Source: an uncultured Collinsella sp. (GTDB lineage: Bacteria > Actinomycetota > Coriobacteriia > Coriobacteriales > Coriobacteriaceae). Taken from it: DNA of 40,727 nucleotides. Under the pieces are notes generated by a model that saw only the letters and a list, made by a program, of their open reading frames with translations, was not told where the DNA came from and did not search any database. This document shows, piece after piece, positions 8,057-15,392 of this stretch (positions are counted from its first letter, which is position 1; each line of letters begins with the position of its first letter). The stretch spans positions 1-40,727 of the forward strand of contig CAAENY010000013.1 in assembly GCA_900757465.1 (NCBI GenBank), in the 5' to 3' direction. Both the position numbers and the translations under genes were made by a program.

Positions 8057-9781
8057 CTACGAGCGCAGTGTAATTTTATCGCGCAGCGACTTGAGGTCTT
8101 CGGTGACGGTGCGGTCTTCCTGGATCATCTTCTGGACTTTTTTGTAGCTCGTGCTGACAGTCGAGTGGTTGCGGTTGCCAAATTCGGCGCCCACCGCCGT
8201 GGTCGTCATCTCGCACATCTCGATGGCCAGGTAGATAGCGATATGACGTGCTTTGGCGATATTGGCGTTGCGACGCGGGCCGATGAGCTCCTCGTGCGTC
8301 ACGCCGTACTGCTCTTCGATGACGGACTGAACCGTCTGGACGTTGATCTTTTTGGCCGATGTGTCGAAGTACTGGCTGGCGATGGCGTCGATATCGTCAA
8401 AGGTGAGCTCCCCGCCCTCGCGCTCGCGGTCCCCCGCCTCGCCGGCGCAGCGCTCGCAAAAGCTCTCGAGTTCGCGGATGTTGGTGCCCGAGACCTCGGC
8501 CATGTGTTTAAAGTGCTCGTCGGTCAGGTGTCCGCCGTCGCCCCCATAGGCCGCCAGCAGCGAGTCGTCGCCTGCCTCGGGAGCGGCGACGATGGTGTTC
8601 TCGTAATAGCGCTGCAAGATCTTGTATTTCATCTCGTAGCTGGGCTCTGCGACCAGGCAGAGCATGCCGGCGTTGAAGCGGCTGGTCAGACGCTCGTCCA
8701 TGCTCAGGTCCTTGGGGGCACGGTCTGCCGCGATGACGACCTTCTTGTTGTTGCGGATGAACTCGTCCATGAGCTGGAAAAAGTAGTCCACGCTCGCGCG
8801 CTTGCCGATGATGTTTTGGATGTCATCGATGATGAGTACGTCCACGCCGTGGTACGCCTGCATGATGGGAGCGTTGCTCTTCTTTTGGCGGTCGAACTCG
8901 GTCATCAGGTCGTCCAGGTATGCCTGGGAGTTGGCATACTTGACCTTGATCTCGGGCGACTTCTCGGCGAGCTCGTTTTTGATGGCAAGCAACAGGTGCG
9001 TCTTGCCCAGGCCCGATTTGCCGTAGATGAACAGTGATGTGCACGTGCCGCGCTCGTCCGCGAGGGCGGCAAACTTGAGTGCCGAGCGATAGGCGTGGCT
9101 GTTCTCGGGGCCGTAGACAAAGTTCTCAAAGGTAAATTTTGAGTTCGCGGCGAGCGGGGCTCCATCCGTATTCTGCTCGGCCGGCACGGTCGGTGCTGGC
9201 ACGGGTGAAGCGGGGGTCGCAGCTTGCGTGGATTTGGTCGGCGCTCCGCCCTTCATCTGGTTCATCATGCGACGAAAATCATCGGCCGAGAGCGTGTTCT
9301 TGATTGCAATGCCCGAATCCGCGCCCGCCGCTGCGTCGTGAGCGATGGGCATGTGCGTGACGGGTACATTCGTTGACGTCGCTGCCGCGGTCGGCAACGG
9401 TGCCATGGTTTCACGGGAAACATCGCTGTGCTGGTGCTCGATTGTCGGTACGTTGCCTGCGGAGGCCGGCACCGCCGGGGAAGCAGCGGGAGCCGTGGCG
9501 GGCGCCGTCGCGGCAGCGGATTCCGTCGCGGCGCCTTGCGGTGCCACGATGTCGAGCGCAATCGGTGCAAAGGCGATTTCTTCCAGATAGGCCTCAATAG
9601 TCGGCTGATGCTTTTTGAGCTGCGCGATGGCAAAGCGCGAGGGGGCCTCGATCGTGAGTGTATCTTCGGTCAGGCTTATGGCGCGCGATTGCCCCAGCAT
9701 GTTGATGAGGCGTGCATCTTGGCCGTCGCGCTGGCAAAAGGCGATGGCATCCCCCAGGATGATGCTTGCTTCCTCGTCCAC
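8057..9781 (-). CDS. dnaA: Chromosomal replication initiator DnaA
   Basis: DnaA binds origin boxes and opens oriC. The 574-aa protein is longer than most because domain II is an Ala/Pro/Thr-rich linker (about 82-215). Domain I is 1-80. The AAA+ domain has Walker A GKSGLGKT (254-261) and Walker B VLIIDD (315-320), followed by sensor motifs. The C-terminal DNA-binding domain carries the signature helix as FGNRNHSTVSTSYKKV, so the usual Asp of DH(T/S)TV is Asn538. The GTG start follows GGGAG at 5 nt. It lies 15 nt after a GHKL-ATPase gene in the same direction, so the two are likely cotranscribed. A parS-like sequence lies inside the linker region. Confidence 0.98.
   Translation of the reverse strand: MDEEASIILGDAIAFCQRDGQDARLINMLGQSRAISLTEDTLTIEAPSRFAIAQLKKHQPTIEAYLEEIAFAPIALDIVAPQGAATESAAATAPATAPAASPAVPASAGNVPTIEHQHSDVSRETMAPLPTAAATSTNVPVTHMPIAHDAAAGADSGIAIKNTLSADDFRRMMNQMKGGAPTKSTQAATPASPVPAPTVPAEQNTDGAPLAANSKFTFENFVYGPENSHAYRSALKFAALADERGTCTSLFIYGKSGLGKTHLLLAIKNELAEKSPEIKVKYANSQAYLDDLMTEFDRQKKSNAPIMQAYHGVDVLIIDDIQNIIGKRASVDYFFQLMDEFIRNNKKVVIAADRAPKDLSMDERLTSRFNAGMLCLVAEPSYEMKYKILQRYYENTIVAAPEAGDDSLLAAYGGDGGHLTDEHFKHMAEVSGTNIRELESFCERCAGEAGDREREGGELTFDDIDAIASQYFDTSAKKINVQTVQSVIEEQYGVTHEELIGPRRNANIAKARHIAIYLAIEMCEMTTTAVGAEFGNRNHSTVSTSYKKVQKMIQEDRTVTEDLKSLRDKITLRS
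9407..9422 (-). promoter_or_regulatory. Degenerate parS-like site within dnaA
   Basis: GGTTTCACGGGAAACA (plus strand) matches the TGTTTCACGTGAAACA seen three times before parA at 14 of 16 positions. It lies in the part of dnaA that encodes the poorly constrained linker. ParB binding is not shown. Confidence 0.4.
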
Positions 9782-9796
9782 TGTCTCTCCCGTTCT

Positions 9797-11221
9797 TTAG
9801 CCCTGAGCTCGCACGCGAGCGGCGCCGAGTTCGGTCAGATGGTATTTCTGGCCATGCTTGATGACCAAGCCAGCCTGCGCCAAGTCATTGAGCGTGCGTG
9901 ACCAAGTGGGGGCCGAGTTTCCAAACGCCCTCGCCAGATCGGTTGCACCGCACGCTTGATTTTGCGCCAGATAGCCCAGCGCGGCGTTGCCGCGATCGCT
10001 TACGAACACGTCCGGTTGTGGCTGCGCATACTGATTTGCTGCATTAGGATACATCATTTGAGCTGCTGGTTGTTGAGAACTCTGCATCGGCGGCATTTGC
10101 TGTTGAAAACTTTGAGGCCACTGTTGGTAAGGCTGCGGAGGCATCTGCTGGGCCCAGGGGTTGTACTGCTGCTGCGGCATCTGCTGGTACGGCTGCTGAT
10201 ATCCCTGCTGGTACTGCTGCGGGAACTGCTGGCCATAACCCAGTGGCGGCATCTGCTGATATGGATATCCCTGTTGGTACGGCTGATAGCCCATTTGCTG
10301 GCCACCCGGTGCCCCCGTCGCCTGCTGCATTGCTGCTGCATCCTGATCCGCCAGCGGCATGGCCTCTGGCATGTTTGGCGGCATCGACATCGATGCCGCC
10401 TGGGGCTCTTGTGTAGGAAGCATTCCGGGCTGCTGCATCTGTCCCACGGGGGGCTGCATCTGCTGCGTTGCCATGGGCTGCTGCGCGAAGGCTCCCGGCA
10501 GGGGATATGTGGGATGCTCCGTCTCGGGCCGTACAGCAGCACCGCGTCCGCCGGCACGCTCGATTTCCTGCACGCGTTTAGGGTTCAGGCTTACCGTAAC
10601 CACGGTGCCGTTGCCCATGTTGTCCTCGATGGATACGGCACCGCCGGCGTTTTCCAAATACTCCTGCACCATGGGAAACCCTGCTCCGGTTCCACGGATA
10701 TAGCGCTTCATCTTGCTGTTTGCGCTGGTAACGCCAAAGTCGAAAGCGCGCTCCTTGTCGTCGATGCCTGGTCCTTGATCGGCAAAGCGGATGGTGTCTC
10801 CTCCGTCCAGAATCGAGATGATGGGCTCGGCAAAGTGCGCGTGGATAAAGTTTTCGACAATCTCGCGGATGACCATGAGCGAGATATGGCCGCCTTGTTC
10901 TTTCATGCACTGGTAGACGGTGTTGGTCGTCTCTTCCAAATACGTGCGGACATCTTGCGGATCAATGACGATCACACGCGGTGTCGACAACATGTCGTCA
11001 TAGACGGCGATGCGCGCAGCGTACATGGCTTTCGGCCCCTGCGTGGTCGTCTGTTCACCTTCGTCACGCTCTTCGCGCACGCCGGTGATGTGCTCGTTGT
11101 CGGGTGCCGGATCACCGGAATCGACCATGGTGTAAAAGTCGTCAGACATGCCGCTCGCAATCTTCCAAAAGGTTTCGAACAAATAGTAGCTCACCGTGCA
11201 ATGTTTCTCATCTTTCGACAA
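9797..11221 (-). CDS. GHKL ATPase with Gln/Pro-rich linker and winged helix
   Basis: A 474-aa protein of unknown role encoded directly upstream of dnaA. Residues about 110-213 form a GHKL ATPase fold: the N-box REIVENFIHAHF (E120, N124), the G1 box ADQGPGID (D148-G152), the G2 box RGTGAGF (177-181) and a GNGTVVTVSL strand. No phospho-accepting His region is visible, so it is not a normal sensor kinase; anti-sigma or MutL/Hsp90-like ATPases are nearer models. Residues about 230-405 are a low-complexity Gln/Pro/Met/Tyr linker. The last 70 residues look like a winged helix (ATDLARAFGNSAPTWSRTLNDL type). The TTG start at 11221 is uncertain; ATG at 11149 would give 450 aa. Confidence 0.75.
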   Translation of the reverse strand: MSKDEKHCTVSYYLFETFWKIASGMSDDFYTMVDSGDPAPDNEHITGVREERDEGEQTTTQGPKAMYAARIAVYDDMLSTPRVIVIDPQDVRTYLEETTNTVYQCMKEQGGHISLMVIREIVENFIHAHFAEPIISILDGGDTIRFADQGPGIDDKERAFDFGVTSANSKMKRYIRGTGAGFPMVQEYLENAGGAVSIEDNMGNGTVVTVSLNPKRVQEIERAGGRGAAVRPETEHPTYPLPGAFAQQPMATQQMQPPVGQMQQPGMLPTQEPQAASMSMPPNMPEAMPLADQDAAAMQQATGAPGGQQMGYQPYQQGYPYQQMPPLGYGQQFPQQYQQGYQQPYQQMPQQQYNPWAQQMPPQPYQQWPQSFQQQMPPMQSSQQPAAQMMYPNAANQYAQPQPDVFVSDRGNAALGYLAQNQACGATDLARAFGNSAPTWSRTLNDLAQAGLVIKHGQKYHLTELGAARVRAQG

Positions 11222-11340
11222 CTTTTCAAAACCTGTTGAAAACTTTGGAAAACGGACGAAAAGTTCTCAACATTGCCAACATGACCTGTTGAAAACTCGA
11301 TGAAATATCGTGAAAAGTTGCCATGCACCGCTAAATCGAG
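11212..11340. other. Candidate oriC arm upstream of the dnaA operon
   Basis: This stretch carries a cluster of DnaA-box-like 9-mers: TTTTCAACA on the minus strand at 11234-11242 and 11287-11295, TTCTCAACA at 11264-11272, and weaker relatives at 11212-11220, 11223-11231 and 11273-11281. An AT-rich tract and the rpmH promoter follow. Together with the dnaA-dnaN gap this suggests a two-part origin. It partly overlaps the uncertain start of the GHKL gene. Confidence 0.5.
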
Positions 11341-11392
11341 CTTGGCTTATGGGGGAACCGTGTGAACTGCGCAACCTTTTACCTTTGATTTC

Positions 11393-11422
11393 TTGACATT
11401 TGAACATTGATTTCCCTACAAT
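11393..11422 (+). promoter_or_regulatory. rpmH operon promoter
   Basis: A perfect -35 TTGACA (11393-11398) and a -10 TACAAT (11417-11422) are 18 bp apart, about 70 bp before rpmH. It is one of the best sigma-70-type promoters in the window. Confidence 0.8.
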
Positions 11423-11494
11423 CTTCAAGCTCACGTGTCTATATCTGCGTCCGCGTCCCCGCGGACACCCGAAATGCAGCAGGAGGAACTTAAG

Positions 11495-11629
11495 ATGAAG
11501 CGTACGTATCAGCCTAATAAGCGTAAGCGTGCCAAGACCCATGGCTTCCGTGCCCGTATGGCCACTAAGGGTGGTCGTGCCGTGCTCGCCCGTCGTCGCG
11601 CCAAGGGCCGCAAGCGTCTCACTGTCTAG
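11495..11629 (+). CDS. rpmH: 50S ribosomal protein L34
   Basis: L34 is a small basic protein of the large ribosomal subunit. It is 44 aa, starts MKRTYQPNKRKRAKTHGF and ends in a run of Arg/Lys. ATG at 11495 is preceded by AGGAGG at 8 nt, so upstream in-frame starts are rejected. It heads the operon with rnpA, yidD and yidC, the standard order beside dnaA. Confidence 0.97.
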   Translation: MKRTYQPNKRKRAKTHGFRARMATKGGRAVLARRRAKGRKRLTV

Positions 11630-11649
11630 CAGCGATACACACATCTCGC

Positions 11650-11988
11650 ATGAAGACTATTAAGTCTCGGCAAGATTTCGAGCATGTGTTCAGTCAGGGG
11701 CGTCGTTTCAATCACCCTCTGATTCGAATGACCATATGTGAATCGGTTGGCGAAGGCGACTCCGGAAGGGTCGCCTTCGTTGGTGCTAAACGGCTCGGTT
11801 GTGCTGTCGTGCGCAACCGTTCTAAGCGTGTGATGCGCGAGGCCGCCCGCAGCTGTGGATTTCCCGTTGCGGGTTATGACATCATCTTGTTCGCAACTCC
11901 CAAGACGAGGGTTTCCTCGCCGCAGGAGATGGACAAGGCGTTGCGTTCGCTTATGAAACGCGCCGGCGTTGCCGGGGAGGAGCGATGA
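11650..11988 (+). CDS. rnpA: Ribonuclease P protein component
   Basis: The protein cofactor of RNase P, which binds the catalytic RNA and the 5' leader of precursor tRNAs. It is 112 aa with the family motif RNRSKRVMREAAR (RNR at 55-57) and an N-terminal KSRQDFEHVF. It starts 20 nt after rpmH and its stop overlaps the yidD start (ATGA). No strong ribosome binding site is seen, so it may depend on translation of rpmH. Confidence 0.95.
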   Translation: MKTIKSRQDFEHVFSQGRRFNHPLIRMTICESVGEGDSGRVAFVGAKRLGCAVVRNRSKRVMREAARSCGFPVAGYDIILFATPKTRVSSPQEMDKALRSLMKRAGVAGEER

Positions 11989-12209
11989 GCAATCACGTTT
12001 TGCGACGTGTTGCCATCGCTCCTATTCGCATATATCAACAGGTTATTTCGCCCTTATTGCCTGACGCCTGCATTTATTACCCAACGTGCTCGCAATACGC
12101 CATCCAGGCGATTGAGAAGTACGGTGTTTTGAGAGGCTGCTGGCTTGCCGTGAGGCGCATCGCTCGCTGCAATCCCCTGCACGTCGGCGGTTATGACCCT
12201 GTGCCCTAG
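11985..12209 (+). CDS. yidD: Membrane protein insertion efficiency factor YidD
   Basis: A 74-aa protein that assists YidC-dependent membrane insertion in other bacteria. Family motifs are clear: ISPLLPDACIYYPTCSQYA, then RIARCNPLHVGGYDPVP, with three conserved Cys. It overlaps rnpA by 4 nt and precedes yidC by 29 nt. Confidence 0.95.
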   Translation: MSNHVLRRVAIAPIRIYQQVISPLLPDACIYYPTCSQYAIQAIEKYGVLRGCWLAVRRIARCNPLHVGGYDPVP

Positions 12210-12238
12210 CGGGCACTCGCTATCGGAGGAAAACTTAC

Positions 12239-13009
12239 ATGTGGGATTGGATCGTTAACATCCTTTTCGAGCTGCTCAAGCTCATCCAGACCTTTGCGGT
12301 CGACTGGGGCCTGTCCATCATCATCCTGGTGGTCATCATCCGTCTGCTGCTGACGCCGCTCATGCTCAAGTCGACCAAGTCGACGGCTCGCATGCAGGTG
12401 CTGCAGCCCAAGATGCTCGAGATCCAGGAGCGCTATGCCGACGATCCTCAGCGTCAGGCCGAGGAGATGCAGAAGTTCTACAGCGAGAATAAGTTCAATC
12501 CGCTGTCCGGCTGCCTGCCGCTTCTGATTCAGATGCCCATCCTGTTTGCCCTGTTTACGCTGCTTCGTAACCTGCCGCAGTACTTTAACGAGGGCACGTT
12601 CTCGTTCTTCAACATCCTGCCCGACCTGACCACCACGCCGAGCGCTTCCTTTGCCGATGGCTTTATGGTTGCACTGCCTGCGCTGGTCTGCCTGATCCTG
12701 TTCGCCGTCCTGACCCTGATTCCGCAGCTCTATATGTCGCGCAACCAGACCGGCCAGCAGGCTCAGAGCATGCGTATGATGGCCGTTGTCATGACGGTCA
12801 TGATGCTTTGGATGGGCTGGAGCCTGCCCGTTGGTGTTCTGCTGTACTACGACGTCTCGTCTGCTTGGCAGGTTATCCAGCAGATCTTCGTGACGCAGAA
12901 GGTTATCGACAAGGCTAAGGCCGATGAGGAGGAGCGTCTTAAGAACGCGCCGCTGCAGGTTGAGGTCACTCGTCGAGAGAAGAAGCCGCGCCCGCACAAG
13001 AAGAAGTAG
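12239..13009 (+). CDS. yidC: Membrane insertase YidC/OxaA
   Basis: YidC inserts and folds membrane proteins, alone or with SecYEG. This is the short Gram-positive-like form (256 aa) without the large periplasmic domain. The first membrane helix holds the conserved hydrophilic-groove Arg (R35 in VVIIRLLLTP), followed by the cytosolic coiled loop MQVLQPKMLEIQERY and FNPLSGCLPLLIQMPI. Further membrane segments lie at about 140-160, 180-200 and 205-225, and the tail is strongly basic (KKPRPHKKK). GGAGG precedes the ATG by 9 nt. Confidence 0.96.
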   Translation: MWDWIVNILFELLKLIQTFAVDWGLSIIILVVIIRLLLTPLMLKSTKSTARMQVLQPKMLEIQERYADDPQRQAEEMQKFYSENKFNPLSGCLPLLIQMPILFALFTLLRNLPQYFNEGTFSFFNILPDLTTTPSASFADGFMVALPALVCLILFAVLTLIPQLYMSRNQTGQQAQSMRMMAVVMTVMMLWMGWSLPVGVLLYYDVSSAWQVIQQIFVTQKVIDKAKADEEERLKNAPLQVEVTRREKKPRPHKKK

Positions 13010-13026
13010 CGGGATATCAATCTTAT

Positions 13027-13038
13027 TTAGGTACCTAA
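13027..13038. repeat. Perfect 12-bp palindrome, copy 1
   Basis: TTAGGTACCTAA, followed by C, lies between yidC and jag. The identical 13 bases recur at 16531-16543, so the two copies bracket the jag-rsmG-parAB segment. Confidence 0.7.
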
Positions 13039-13053
13039 CTTTTGGAGTACGTT

Positions 13054-13623
13054 ATGTCTGAAGAGATCATCGAGGATATGCTTGAGGAGGTTGCCCCGCA
13101 GGTCGCGGGCGATTATCCCGAGATTGCACAGCGCTACAAGGCTGGTGAAGAGCTGACCGACGAGGAGCTCGACGCCATTGCCGATGTCGCGATTTCCATC
13201 CTGCGTTCCATCCTTTCGCACTTCGATGCTGCCAACTCTCCTATCGATGAGTATGAGGGCGACGAGGGTGAGCTGATTTTGGATGTAACGGCTCCCGACC
13301 TTGCTGTTCTCATTGGCCGTCATGGTCGTACTCTTGATGCTCTTCAGGTTATGTTCTCTTTGCTGGTGAGCCGCAAGCTTGGCTTTAGGTATCCGGTTGT
13401 AGTGGACGTCGAGGGATACAAGAGCCGCCGTCAGGACAAGGTTGCCTCCATGGCTCAGTCTGCTGCCGAGCGTGCCATCCGCACTCATAAGAGTGTTTCG
13501 CTTCCGCCCATGAATGCCTACGAGCGCCGACTGGTTCACATTGCACTTCGTGGCAATGATGCCGTCGATACTCATTCTGAGGGTTCTGACCCTGATCGCC
13601 ATGTGGTGATTGTTGCTCGATAA
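13054..13623 (+). CDS. jag: Jag/KhpB-type RNA-binding protein (KH-R3H)
   Basis: A 189-aa single-stranded nucleic acid-binding protein of the KhpB/Jag/EloR family, usually linked to cell elongation and RNA regulation. ATG at 13054 has GGAG at 6 nt; an in-frame TTG at 13042 lies before the ribosome binding site and is rejected. The KH domain has the GxxG loop in LIGRHGRTLDALQ, and the R3H domain follows (YERRLVHIALR, then DPDRHVVI). The N-terminal 55 residues are acidic and do not look like a full Jag-N domain. A terminator follows. Confidence 0.93.
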   Translation: MSEEIIEDMLEEVAPQVAGDYPEIAQRYKAGEELTDEELDAIADVAISILRSILSHFDAANSPIDEYEGDEGELILDVTAPDLAVLIGRHGRTLDALQVMFSLLVSRKLGFRYPVVVDVEGYKSRRQDKVASMAQSAAERAIRTHKSVSLPPMNAYERRLVHIALRGNDAVDTHSEGSDPDRHVVIVAR

Positions 13624-13641
13624 TCTACTCGAGCTTATGCT

Positions 13642-13673
13642 AAGGGGACGTGGTTTCCACGTCCCCTTTTTTT
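13642..13673 (+). terminator. Terminator after jag
   Basis: A 10-bp perfect stem (13644-13653 with 13657-13666) has a TTT loop and is followed by seven T. It ends the rpmH-yidC-jag transcript. Confidence 0.92.
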
Positions 13674-13719
13674 GTCAAAAGTTCTCGATACACTGATTTT
13701 TGTCAGAAAGGAGCTTTCG

Positions 13720-14457
13720 TTGTTAGTACTTACTGATCAACAGGCTGACGAGATGTTGAGTCGCCTAACTTCCAATTGCAAAGAGTATTCCTTGAGCGTA
13801 ACTGATGTTGAGCTGAGGAAATGTATTCAGCATTTGGATTTGGTTTTGGAAACAAATAAGACAACCAATCTCACCCGTATTCTCAACATAGAAGATGCTG
13901 CAGTACTTCATATCCTCGACTCACTTGTTTTACTCCCCTATATCAATAAGGCTCCTGAGGGAGCTTTGCTCGATATGGGTACAGGTGCGGGCTTCCCTGG
14001 TATTCCGTTAACCATTGCCACGCATCGTAAAGCTACTTATATTGACTCTGTTGGCAAGAAGGTTGATGCTGTCAATTCCTTTGTCCATGCTCTTGGATTG
14101 AAACATGCTCATGCGGTTCATGATCGTCTTGAAGAATATGCTCGAAGCCATAAGAAGCAGTTCTCTGTCGTAACCGCCCGCGCACTGGCCCCTCTACCGA
14201 TTCTTGTTGAGTATGCGGCTCCGTTCCTCAGGGATGGAGGGCTATTTGTTATCACCAAGGGCAATCCTTCGGATGAGGAGCTTGCTTCTGGCATGTCAGC
14301 AGCTAAGATTTGCGGTTTTACTTTGCTTCTGAATGACGCAATCGATTTGCCTGAGGGCTTGGGCCACAGGGAGTTCATTGTTCTTAAGAAGAGTCATCCA
14401 GCATCTGTCTCATTGCCTCGTGCAAATGGCATGGCAAAGAAGAATCCGCTTGCCTAG
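13720..14457 (+). CDS. rsmG: 16S rRNA m7G527 methyltransferase RsmG (GidB)
   Basis: RsmG methylates N7 of G527 in 16S rRNA using S-adenosylmethionine. TTG at 13720 follows AAGGAG at 6 nt and gives 245 aa; the earlier in-frame TTG at 13672 lies inside the terminator and is rejected. The SAM-binding motif is LLDMGTGAGFPGIPL, and the typical NLTRI and HILDSL segments precede it. Base composition is clearly more AT-rich than the genes to the left and right, as in the following parAB genes. Three parS sites start right at its stop codon. Confidence 0.93.
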   Translation: MLVLTDQQADEMLSRLTSNCKEYSLSVTDVELRKCIQHLDLVLETNKTTNLTRILNIEDAAVLHILDSLVLLPYINKAPEGALLDMGTGAGFPGIPLTIATHRKATYIDSVGKKVDAVNSFVHALGLKHAHAVHDRLEEYARSHKKQFSVVTARALAPLPILVEYAAPFLRDGGLFVITKGNPSDEELASGMSAAKICGFTLLLNDAIDLPEGLGHREFIVLKKSHPASVSLPRANGMAKKNPLA

Positions 14458-14458
14458 A

Positions 14459-14474
14459 TGTTTCACGTGAAACA
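14459..14474. promoter_or_regulatory. parS: parS site 1
   Basis: An exact TGTTTCACGTGAAACA palindrome, the widely conserved bacterial parS sequence bound by ParB. It overlaps the end of the rsmG stop region. Confidence 0.95.
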
Positions 14475-14497
14475 TAATGGATATTAACAACTTGCAG

Positions 14498-14513
14498 TGT
14501 TTCACGTGAAACA
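14498..14513. promoter_or_regulatory. parS: parS site 2
   Basis: An exact copy of the same 16-bp palindrome, 39 bp after site 1. Confidence 0.95.
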
Positions 14514-14536
14514 TGGCGGTTGATATCGAATCGGAA

Positions 14537-14552
14537 TGTTTCACGTGAAACA
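14537..14552. promoter_or_regulatory. parS: parS site 3
   Basis: A third exact copy, again 39 bp on, followed by the parA ribosome binding site. The equal 39-bp spacing places the three sites on a regular phase. Confidence 0.95.
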
Positions 14553-14591
14553 TCCTCCGTTTGACAGCTTTAATACACACCAGGAGGGACC

Positions 14592-15392
14592 GTGGGATTT
14601 CGCGACGTTAAGCGTTCTAAGAGTGCAAAAGACACGCGTATCATTGCAATCATCAATCAAAAAGGCGGTGTCGGTAAGTCGACGACGGCTGTAAACCTTG
14701 CAGCAGCACTGGGTGAGCAGGGTCGTAAGACACTGATTGTCGATTTTGATCCGCAGGGAAACAGCACCAGTGGATTCGGAATTGAAAAAGAAGACCTTAA
14801 TCACTGCATCTATGATGCATTGTTGAATGATGTGCCGGCAGAATCGCTTGTTCTTGATACAAATTGCAAAAAGGTATTCGTAATTCCGGCTACAATTCAG
14901 CTTGCAGGCGCGGAAATTGAGCTCGTAAGCGCAATCGCTCGTGAGACCCGCCTCAAAGATTTGCTTGAGCCGATTCAGGACGAATTCGATTTTATTTTCA
15001 TTGACTGTCCCCCTTCGCTCGGCCTGCTTACTATCAACGCCTTGACCGCGGCAGACAGCGTTTTGATTCCGATCCAGTGCGAGTATTATGCACTTGAGGG
15101 CGTTACGAAGCTGCTTGAGTCAATGAAGATGGTTAAATCACGTCTGAACAAGGGCTTAGACACCTATGGTGTGCTTATGACCATGTATGACTCGCGTACT
15201 TCTCTATCGAATCAGGTTGTTGAGGAGGTTCAATCGTACTTTGGTGATAAGGCGTTTAAGACGCTAATCCCTCGTACGGTTAAAATCTCCGAAGCTCCGT
15301 CTTTTGGAGAACCGGTAATTACCTATGCACCTCAAAATAAGGGTGCAAAAGCGTATATGAACCTTGCAAAAGAGGTGATCAAGCGTGCCTAG
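14592..15392 (+). CDS. parA: Chromosome partitioning ATPase ParA (Soj)
   Basis: ParA is a dimerising DNA-binding ATPase that moves ParB-parS complexes and affects DnaA activity in several bacteria. It is 266 aa, with a GTG start after GGAGGG at about 4 nt. The deviant Walker A is KGGVGKST (24-31), the A' motif is VDFDPQGNST and Walker B is FIFIDCPPSLG. The typical ISEAPSFG lies near the C-terminus. Its last 8 nt overlap parB. Composition is AT-rich compared with neighbours. Confidence 0.97.
   Translation: MGFRDVKRSKSAKDTRIIAIINQKGGVGKSTTAVNLAAALGEQGRKTLIVDFDPQGNSTSGFGIEKEDLNHCIYDALLNDVPAESLVLDTNCKKVFVIPATIQLAGAEIELVSAIARETRLKDLLEPIQDEFDFIFIDCPPSLGLLTINALTAADSVLIPIQCEYYALEGVTKLLESMKMVKSRLNKGLDTYGVLMTMYDSRTSLSNQVVEEVQSYFGDKAFKTLIPRTVKISEAPSFGEPVITYAPQNKGAKAYMNLAKEVIKRA

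Noticed and set aside
10101..10109. DnaA box inside the GHKL gene
   Set aside because: TGTTGAAAA here arises from Phe-Gln-Gln codons in the Gln-rich stretch and stands alone, so it is not counted as an origin element.
10056..10360. Minisatellite or CRISPR in the CTGCTG-rich stretch
   Set aside because: The pattern is explained by codons for the Gln/Pro/Tyr-rich linker of the GHKL protein and stays in frame with no regular unit.
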